Source: Huiozyma naganishii CBS 8797
Lineage: Eukaryota > Ascomycota > Saccharomycetes > Saccharomycetales > Saccharomycetaceae
NCBI RefSeq assembly: GCF_000348985.1
Contig: NC_035930.1
Location: 558,001-622,000, forward strand
Direction of reading: 5' to 3'
Length of the DNA: 64,000 nucleotides
Position numbers and translations under genes: made by a program. Positions 58,265 to 64,000 of the stretch are shown piece by piece (the first letter of the stretch is position 1; each line of letters opens with the position of its first letter). The notes beneath the pieces were generated by a model. That model was given only the letters and a program-made list of their open reading frames with translations, was not told the origin of the DNA and searched no databases.

Positions 58265-59010
58265 TGCTCCGGATTGCGTATGTTGTGTATATATGTGTGT
58301 ATCCATCCATGTACGTACTGGTTAACTGCACGTGCCCGCACCACCCCGCTCACAACCCGGAGCGGAGGCTATATTTACGACGTACTACTTGTCCCCGCAG
58401 CGTTAAGCTCCTCATCCTCCGGGGACACGGCTGTTCCCAACACCCACGGCTCGTAACGCACAGGACGCTTCTGCGGGGAGTGCCCTGGAGGGGGGTGCAG
58501 AGTAAGTGGTCGGTCCGTTTGAGCAGAAACGAGTTACCGCATTGGGACAAGGTGACGATGCAGTTCCCCAATTCTGCACTTCCGTGGAAGAAAGGCGCTC
58601 TAGAAGGGGTCGCAGAGATCATTCGAATTCCGCGACGTGTTGAGTCTCCCTGCACAGAAACGCCCGCACATGTGGCCCTCGTTTTACATTTTCCTGTATT
58701 TTGATCTTTTGGAGAAAGCAAATTTCGGAAAAGCTAAAACAATGGAAAAAGGTAAAAAGACCGGGTTAAAAAATTGCCTCTGTTCCGCCTCCATACTCAT
58801 CCTGTTTTAGCTGGCAATTTTTTTTCTTTTCCTCTTCACTATATATAAGGAGGTACTGCGTAGATAGATAACAATTTGAAGTTGATTCTTTAAGAGAAAC
58901 CGCCTTTCTTTTTTCCTTCTGGTACTTCTAATAGTCAAATATCACCACGGGTATATTTTTCAGAAGGAACGTGAAGGGTTTTCTTTTGCAAAATATTTCA
59001 CACTCACGAG
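58265..59010. other. FRA1-TPO1 intergenic region
   Basis: The left 400 bases are fairly GC-rich and carry an E-box CACGTG at 58329-58334. The right part is A/T-rich, with TATATATAAGG near 58842-58852 as a plausible TPO1 TATA box. I see no gene. Confidence 0.55.
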
Positions 59011-60789
59011 ATGTCTGCTGATTCTAACGAACATACCAGCGTTTCTTCTGTAACCCAGAAAGAGAGAGACGATTTGTCCCAGGACTCCTCTTCTCTCTCA
59101 CCTGCTGGGAGTTCTTCTGCTTCTGCTTCTGCACCTGGTTCGATGGTTTCCGATCTTGTAGGATTCACGGGGCAAGGTACCAGTGAGAAACCGGGGAACC
59201 ACCTGGATGGTCTTTCTCTTCAAAAGACAGACACCATTACTTCTCGTGCTGAGTCTGCGGTTGATATGAACAGGAGACTGTCCAAGATTCTTACCGGTCA
59301 GTACGACGAACAAGATAAAATCGAGGTGGATTACTCCAATACGCTCCCCATGGGGGGTGATAGAGCGTACCCTCCAGCTTTACCGGATGCTGAGCAATAT
59401 GTTGTAACGTTTGATGGACCAAACGACCCATTGCACCCGTTCAACTGGTCGTTGAAAAAGAAGGTCATGATTTGTGTGGTTTTATGTTTGGACTGTCTCT
59501 GTATTACCATGGCGAGTAGTATTTTTGCCTCTGCTGTTCCTCAAATCTGCGAAAAATACCATGTTATTCAAGTTGTTGCCATCCTGGGGATTACCCTCTT
59601 TGTCTTGGGGTTTGCTGCATCCCCAATCATATATGCGCCACTGTCGGAAATCTACGGTAGGAAAGGTGTATTGGTTATAGCTGCATTCGGGTTCGCCTTA
59701 TTCCAATTTGCCGTAGCCACTGCGGAAAACTTACAAACTATTTTCATCTGTAGGTTTTTCGGTGGGTTAATCGGTGCTGCCCCAATGGCTGTTGTGCCAG
59801 CTGCCTTCGCAGACATGTTCGACACAAATATGAGAGGTAAAGCTATTTGTCTCTTTTCACTTGGTGTATTCGTCGGTCCTATTCTATCCCCAGTCATGGG
59901 TTCCTACATCGCTCAGAGAACTACATGGAGATGGTTGGAATACGTTGTTGGCTGTTTTGCTAGTTTTAACTTCCTCTTGTTAAGTTATTTTTACGATGAA
60001 ACTCACCATCCAATTATTCTAGTTCGTAAGGCAAAGCAAATGAGACGGGAAACCAACAATTGGGGGATTCACGCTGCACACGAAAGTGTGGAACTGTCCA
60101 TTAAAGATATCATTCAAAAGACGGTGACAAGACCCTTGATCATGCTGTGTGTCGAACCAACTTTACTAATTATCACGATTTACAATTCGTTCGTTTATGG
60201 TATCCTTTACTTGATGCTGGAGGCGTACCCTATCGTGTTTGTCGAGGGTTACGGATACCGGGAAAATGGTGAACTGCCTTACATTGCATTGATTATTGGT
60301 ATGTTGGTTTGTGCTGCATTCATCTGGTATTTTGAAGGCGATTATTTGAAAAGAGTGAGAAAGGCTGGTAAGTTGGTCCCAGAGGCGAGATTGTACCCAA
60401 TGATCTATGCAGGGATCGTGTTCCCAATAGGGATTCTATGGTTCTGCTGGACAGGTTACTACCCAAAAAAGATCCATTGGATTTGTCCAACAATTGGTGG
60501 GTCCTTTATAGGTTTTGGCTTGATGGGTATTTTCCTGCCTTGCTTAAACTACATCATTGAATCCTATCTGCTAGTTGCCGCATCAGCTGTGGCGGCAAAC
60601 ACCTTTTTGAGATCGGCCTTCGGTGCCGCGTTCCCTCTATTTGCTGGCTACATGTTCCGCGGTATGGGTACTGGCTGGGCAGGATTACTGCTAGGTCTAT
60701 TTGCCGCTGCAATGATTCCCGTCCCCTTCTTCTTTTTGAAGTACGGTGCAAGAATTAGATCACATTCTAAATTCGGGTTTAGCAATTAA
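59011..60789 (+). CDS. TPO1: Plasma-membrane polyamine transporter Tpo1 (MFS, DHA1 family)
   Basis: The protein has 592 residues (S. cerevisiae 586). A Ser-rich cytosolic N-terminus of about 145 residues carries many kinase-type sites. Twelve membrane spans follow. The DHA1 signatures are [18 protein letters not shown] before span 1, SEIYGRKG after span 2, and [15 protein letters not shown] in the middle of the first half. Tpo1 exports spermine and spermidine by proton antiport. Order with FRA1 is reversed relative to YLL028W-YLL029W. Confidence 0.95.
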   Translation: MSADSNEHTSVSSVTQKERDDLSQDSSSLSPAGSSSASASAPGSMVSDLVGFTGQGTSEKPGNHLDGLSLQKTDTITSRAESAVDMNRRLSKILTGQYDEQDKIEVDYSNTLPMGGDRAYPPALPDAEQYVVTFDGPNDPLHPFNWSLKKKVMICVVLCLDCLCITMASSIFASAVPQICEKYHVIQVVAILGITLFVLGFAASPIIYAPLSEIYGRKGVLVIAAFGFALFQFAVATAENLQTIFICRFFGGLIGAAPMAVVPAAFADMFDTNMRGKAICLFSLGVFVGPILSPVMGSYIAQRTTWRWLEYVVGCFASFNFLLLSYFYDETHHPIILVRKAKQMRRETNNWGIHAAHESVELSIKDIIQKTVTRPLIMLCVEPTLLIITIYNSFVYGILYLMLEAYPIVFVEGYGYRENGELPYIALIIGMLVCAAFIWYFEGDYLKRVRKAGKLVPEARLYPMIYAGIVFPIGILWFCWTGYYPKKIHWICPTIGGSFIGFGLMGIFLPCLNYIIESYLLVAASAVAANTFLRSAFGAAFPLFAGYMFRGMGTGWAGLLLGLFAAAMIPVPFFFLKYGARIRSHSKFGFSN

Positions 60790-61031
60790 AACGCCAACTT
60801 TATTCATTCATTGGAGATGTCCGTTCTTATTTGGCCACTCTCTTCAAATACATTTTAGCATTTTCTATAGACGTCTTCAAACAATTTAATACATAATGCC
60901 GTGATAGGTAGATTCCCGCAAATACCGAACGAATTCCGATAAATTGATTGCCAAGGTTCATCAGGTCGATTTAGCAAACTGTAGTTTACAGTCACGCAAA
61001 AATTGGATTCTCATTTCAATTGACATTAGTT

Positions 61032-61289
61032 CTATAGAAAGCCAGAAACTGTTATCAACAATGCATCATCAAACTTTCCTTCCTTGATGTATACATCTCT
61101 GATGTTTAAGGATGTGGTTATTGTTAAGGCCTGTTCTCTCAAATCCTCAGCAATATGTGTATCTAGTTTGTGATATTCGAACAAAAAAAGACCTACAACA
61201 AGAAATATGAACAAATGGAATGGTTGTATAATGAATGACCTTAACAGAGTCGTGTTGATTTCGCAGTATGTTACCTCCTGAAATATTGA
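61032..61289 (-). pseudogene. Coding-like relic with a possible membrane span, unidentified
   Basis: The minus-strand frame opens at 61289 and ends with a stop at 61032, about 85 codons, without any ATG at its beginning. It reads like a membrane anchor (LFIFLVVGLFLF) followed by EYHKLDTHIAEDLREQ. The amino-acid pattern looks like protein, but I do not recognise the family. With no start codon it is probably the C-terminal remnant of a dead gene. Confidence 0.35.
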
Positions 61290-61418
61290 TCATTATAGTT
61301 GGTCACGATTATCTTACAAAAAATGTAACTTTTAAAATAAAGATAACCGTAGCTTAATATAAGGGTGCCGGCAATTTGGCGCCTGAAATTAAGTGAAATA
61401 TACGAAGTTACGAAGTAC

Positions 61419-61844
61419 TTAATCATCAGGTGTTATATTCAAAAGTTTCCTTGATCTTTCAATCGATACTGGCAACATAACAGAAACATCATAAAGGGTT
61501 GACATAGATAAGGTTGTATTGTTTGAAACAGTTCTGTTGACTAATTTTTAAATCAATTCCATTTTCTATATCTGAAGGGTTCAAAAATGATTTGTTTGAG
61601 CCTGGACCTGATTTGAGCTCTAAAGAACTCGAGGTGCGTTTTGCAAACCATCTTCAAGAACCATTTTTATACTACCCGGTTTTGGTAACGAGTTTATTAG
61701 TTCTTGAGCTGATAATAATTGGTTAAACCTAATATATGTGGTAAGCATTGGAAACTTCGGTATTGCTGTCAATTTTAGGAACTGAGCGCGTTGGATAGAA
61801 ATTCGCTCATCTTTCATTTCTCCGGTTATAACTCCTCGTTCCAT
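61419..61844 (-). pseudogene. Coding-like relic broken by frameshifts, unidentified
   Basis: An ATG at 61844 begins MERGVITGEMKDERISIQRA, open to a stop at 61620. The protein-like pattern then continues in other frames, first GSNKSFLNPSDIENGIDLKI, then TLYDVSVMLPVSIERSRKLL, ending at a stop at 61419. Two frame changes would be needed for one reading frame. I do not recognise the family. It lies just upstream of the 61032-61289 relic on the same strand and could be part of the same dead gene. Confidence 0.35.
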
Positions 61845-62337
61845 CTTAAAAAGAACTAATCATGCCCTGCACTTGCCTTTGTGAAGACAAATGCTGAACT
61901 TTCAACATGTTATGAGGGTTGAGGTACCCGCTTCAACATCCTGTAGTTCCGCATCTACGTCTTCAGAAGGTGACTCGACACCCAAGGCTTTTGCCGTGAA
62001 TGGAAGGCCTGGTATTCGTACCTTTGTTAAAATTTTTAACCTCCATAGTTCACTTCACAACCACAAGGAGCTTCCGGCGCCGGCTACGCACCGTCTGGGG
62101 AAAAACTCTTCCTCACTCAAAACACACTTATCTTTAAGTGTTCAGCAAACGTTACTGATCTTGGCGCGGGCCATACCCGCAAGGCGACACCCGTGGGAAC
62201 CAGCCCATAAATGCTTTGGAGGACAAGCTGGTTGTTAACTTAAGCTGCTGCTGTTGCGGCGCAAATATATGCTTGAGTGTTTTTTTCGGGTTTTGCTTTC
62301 TGTTGAGGGAACCAATACGAACTCGATACAAATCACA

Positions 62338-62403
62338 ATGTCAAGCACCATCTCATCAGACGACAAAATATTAAAATTAGTTTCTGAAAAACCTTGTGTG
62401 TAA
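62338..62403 (+). other. 21-codon ATG frame upstream of the unknown gene, in a different frame
   Basis: ATG at 62338 starts MSSTISSDDKILKLVSEKP and stops at 62401-62403. The long gene downstream is open in the +1 frame from 62381, so the two frames overlap for about 20 bases. It could be an upstream frame, or the true N-terminus of the next gene joined by a +1 shift, a small indel or splicing. Confidence 0.4.
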
Positions 62404-62524
62404 ATCGTCCGCTCGGATTCAACATCGCAGTCTGAATCAGAGACATTTTACTCAAGACATTTCCAACGAATGCAATGCCCCGTCACAGCAGGCCGTTACT
62501 CCTCAATCTGCCTCCTATCCTGAT

Positions 62525-63901
62525 ATGATTGATGTCTCGGATCGCTACATTGTCAGCAACGTATATCTCATTTTCATCAACAAGGATGGCTCTAAGGTGT
62601 TGCGTTCTGGTCTTCCCAAAGACAGATATATGCGCAAAGAAGAGGCAGACGTGCTCAAAAAACTCAAAATTATAGACCTAGACGATCTGTACACCAAATA
62701 TAGCTCCTCTGATCTTATGTCCTGCTCTTCGACTAAACTGTTTCAGTACATGGAATGCGAGAAGATTCGGGTTATTAAAACTGAATCTGGCTACCAAATT
62801 GACAGAGGTCAAGAGAAGGCACAGGCCATGGAAATGGCGGTCATCCGTTATCGCACAATGCACAAGAAGGTCAAGTACCTGTTCTATGCCGGGGCCGAGG
62901 GTGCCATAGAAATCGACACCACCAAAGATTTCATCCCTATCACCACCGACCGTGAGGTTGGGTTCTACCGAAAGAAACTCTGCTTGCACAATTTGATCTT
63001 TACTCACTGTGACGCGCAGTTGCTGCTAAACTTCCTGGAAAAAGACTCCACCAAGCGCGAGCGCATCTCGACCGTTCTTCTGAGGTACTACACTGAGGTC
63101 TGCGTGAAAGTTGCTAAAACCACTTACTCCAGGGACAGAAACGGAGAATTCAGCCCTTTCCCTCGCGAGGTTACTTCCACTACTTTGAATTTGGACGTCC
63201 GAAATCTGATGGTTTTCCTTTACCTGGATGACGCCTACGAACAGTTTAGTTTTGCCGAGAAAGGGGAACGGCCTGCACGGACCGCGTCTCTGTTCGGCGA
63301 GACCATGGGCGACGAAGAGTTGCTTCAGGTTGCGTTGCGCTTCAGAGAGATGATTAAAGACAAGCGCTACGTTGGCTACTTCACTCGTCTCTGTCAGCTG
63401 GCGACGATCGACACGAACAAACTGTCGAACGATCGGGTGCACTTCATGGGTGGGTCGCAGTACCGTTATTTTTTGAATGCCATCAAGTCATGGACCACGT
63501 ACGCGGCGTTGTACCCTCAGACGGTTAACGAGCCGGAGGATATCAGTACAATGTTCACCGAAAAGACTTCGGACACGTGGAAGTGGCTTACCATTACGTA
63601 CACGCTGGTGGTTAAGGACCTTCAACAAAATGCAGAGCAGGTTGTCCGGGACATGGGACCGTATGAGTGTGCGGTCTGGGGCAAGCATTTTTCCAGGGAT
63701 TACCTCGTCGAGTTCTACGACAACCTCAAGTTGGAGTTCGAGGGGTGTGTGAAGTCGTTGCGGGGGTTCTTTGGGAATATCCCCTCAGTTGACCTGGTTG
63801 CTGGTCGCCTGCTGGATGACGTTTCGTATAACGTTGCGGAGAAACCTCGGTTAATCAGTTCTTCTTTCCAGGCACTGTTTAAGGGGCACAGCCTAGATTA
63901 G
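62525..63901 (+). CDS. Protein of unknown function, 458 residues
   Basis: I do not recognise this protein. From the first in-frame ATG at 62525 it has 458 residues with no signal peptide, membrane span or low complexity, and reads as a folded soluble protein with mixed charge (for example SNVYLIFINKDGSKVLRSG and TSDTWKWLTITYTLVVKDL). The frame continues 43 codons upstream to 62396 and beyond without an ATG (HFTQDISNECNAPSQQ), so the real start may lie further upstream. Codon third positions are mixed and the coding run is long and clean, so it is likely expressed. It lies outside the conserved synteny, at the edge of the known blocks. A recently acquired or fast-evolving lineage-specific gene are possible origins. 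Confidence 0.7.
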   Translation: MIDVSDRYIVSNVYLIFINKDGSKVLRSGLPKDRYMRKEEADVLKKLKIIDLDDLYTKYSSSDLMSCSSTKLFQYMECEKIRVIKTESGYQIDRGQEKAQAMEMAVIRYRTMHKKVKYLFYAGAEGAIEIDTTKDFIPITTDREVGFYRKKLCLHNLIFTHCDAQLLLNFLEKDSTKRERISTVLLRYYTEVCVKVAKTTYSRDRNGEFSPFPREVTSTTLNLDVRNLMVFLYLDDAYEQFSFAEKGERPARTASLFGETMGDEELLQVALRFREMIKDKRYVGYFTRLCQLATIDTNKLSNDRVHFMGGSQYRYFLNAIKSWTTYAALYPQTVNEPEDISTMFTEKTSDTWKWLTITYTLVVKDLQQNAEQVVRDMGPYECAVWGKHFSRDYLVEFYDNLKLEFEGCVKSLRGFFGNIPSVDLVAGRLLDDVSYNVAEKPRLISSSFQALFKGHSLD

Positions 63902-64000
63902 CTGTCACCCAAATGCACGAGGACGTTTTCTCCATAGTAATGCAACTTCTCGATATTCAGACGAACGTACTGTTAAGCAAATGTTCAGACGAAAGAAAAA
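63902..64000. other. 3' end of the unknown gene, window edge
   Basis: The last 99 bases hold no start of a recognisable gene. The right neighbour is outside the window. Confidence 0.5.

Larger units (their letters stand above)
60790..62337. other. 1.5-kb gene-poor region right of TPO1
   Basis: Two coding-like minus-strand relics lie here (described separately). A plus-strand ATG frame at 61891-62238 (115 codons) has no coding-like pattern and is not called. A TTTAAC-type AT-rich stretch lies between. Synteny to S. cerevisiae ends after TPO1. Confidence 0.5.

Noticed and set aside
58715..58742. TTTCGGAAAAGCTAAAACA, also similar to a reversed CDEIII
   Set aside because: Bases on the side where CDEII should be are not AT-rich enough and there is no CDEI.
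61891..62238. Plus-strand ATG frame of 115 codons left of the unknown gene
   Set aside because: The translation looks random and rests in a gap with other decayed sequence. It may be a transcript leader but I cannot support a gene.

Overview
This is a chromosomal window from a budding yeast of the Saccharomycetaceae. Genes are compact and almost all intronless. The one spliced gene, UBC12, has canonical yeast GTATGT, TACTAAC and AG signals. Two tRNA genes carry short introns, and nearly every protein has a recognisable Saccharomyces cerevisiae counterpart. A Sed4-type gene, rather than a plain Sec12, sits at the ATG15-RAD18 locus, which points to a lineage that descends from the whole-genome duplication. 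The mixed gene order, moderate GC and hAT relic suggest a Kazachstania-like species, but that placement is inference.

The layout is a mosaic of four blocks named after the S. cerevisiae gene order. Block A (1-12.2 kb) matches chromosome III right: ATG15 (cut by the left edge), SED4, RAD18, HCM1, BUD31, tRNA-Ser(CGA), TVS1. A repeat- and tRNA-rich junction follows (12.2-14.5 kb), with LTR-like repeats and tRNA-Leu. Block B (15-33.2 kb) matches YLR303-YLR310: MET17, STT4, UBC12, one chitin deacetylase, IMH1, CDC25. ACO1, expected between MET17 and STT4, is missing and 1.7 kb without a gene lies there. Block C (33.8-47.4 kb) matches YLL018-YLL023: DPS1, a dead hAT DNA transposon, COX19, KNS1, SPA2, HIF1, POM33. 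Block D (47.8-60.8 kb) holds RIE1 (not expected here), HSP104, ISA1, FRA1 and TPO1, with FRA1-TPO1 inverted relative to S. cerevisiae. Because CDC25 (YLR310C) and DPS1 (YLL018C) are neighbours here, this chromosome looks like one that kept the ancestral order which S. cerevisiae split between two duplicated copies. The right end (60.8-64 kb) is the least explained part: minus-strand coding relics and a long plus-strand gene I do not recognise.

The genes are mostly housekeeping: autophagy and secretion (ATG15, SED4, IMH1, STT4), DNA damage tolerance and cell cycle (RAD18, HCM1), splicing (BUD31), sulfur metabolism (MET17), neddylation (UBC12), Ras signalling (CDC25), translation (DPS1), mitochondrial assembly (COX19, ISA1), polarity (SPA2), chromatin (HIF1), the nuclear pore (POM33), proteostasis (HSP104), iron regulation (FRA1) and polyamine export (TPO1). 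Several promoters carry readable sites: MBF/SBF-like upstream of HCM1, Cbf1 and Met31/32 at MET17, Ndt80 at the chitin deacetylase, Tbf1/Reb1 between CDC25 and DPS1, and heat-shock and stress elements at HSP104.

The observations most worth a second look are the unknown gene with a possibly frame-shifted N-terminus (62.3-63.9 kb), the hAT relic, two tightly packed hairpins upstream of RIE1, a roughly 108-residue GC-rich extension on COX19, a leucine tRNA with anticodon AAG, the disrupted 5' end of TVS1, and the 3-nt first exon of UBC12. I did not find a wholly new molecular system. All gene names rest on family recognition from memory, without database searches.
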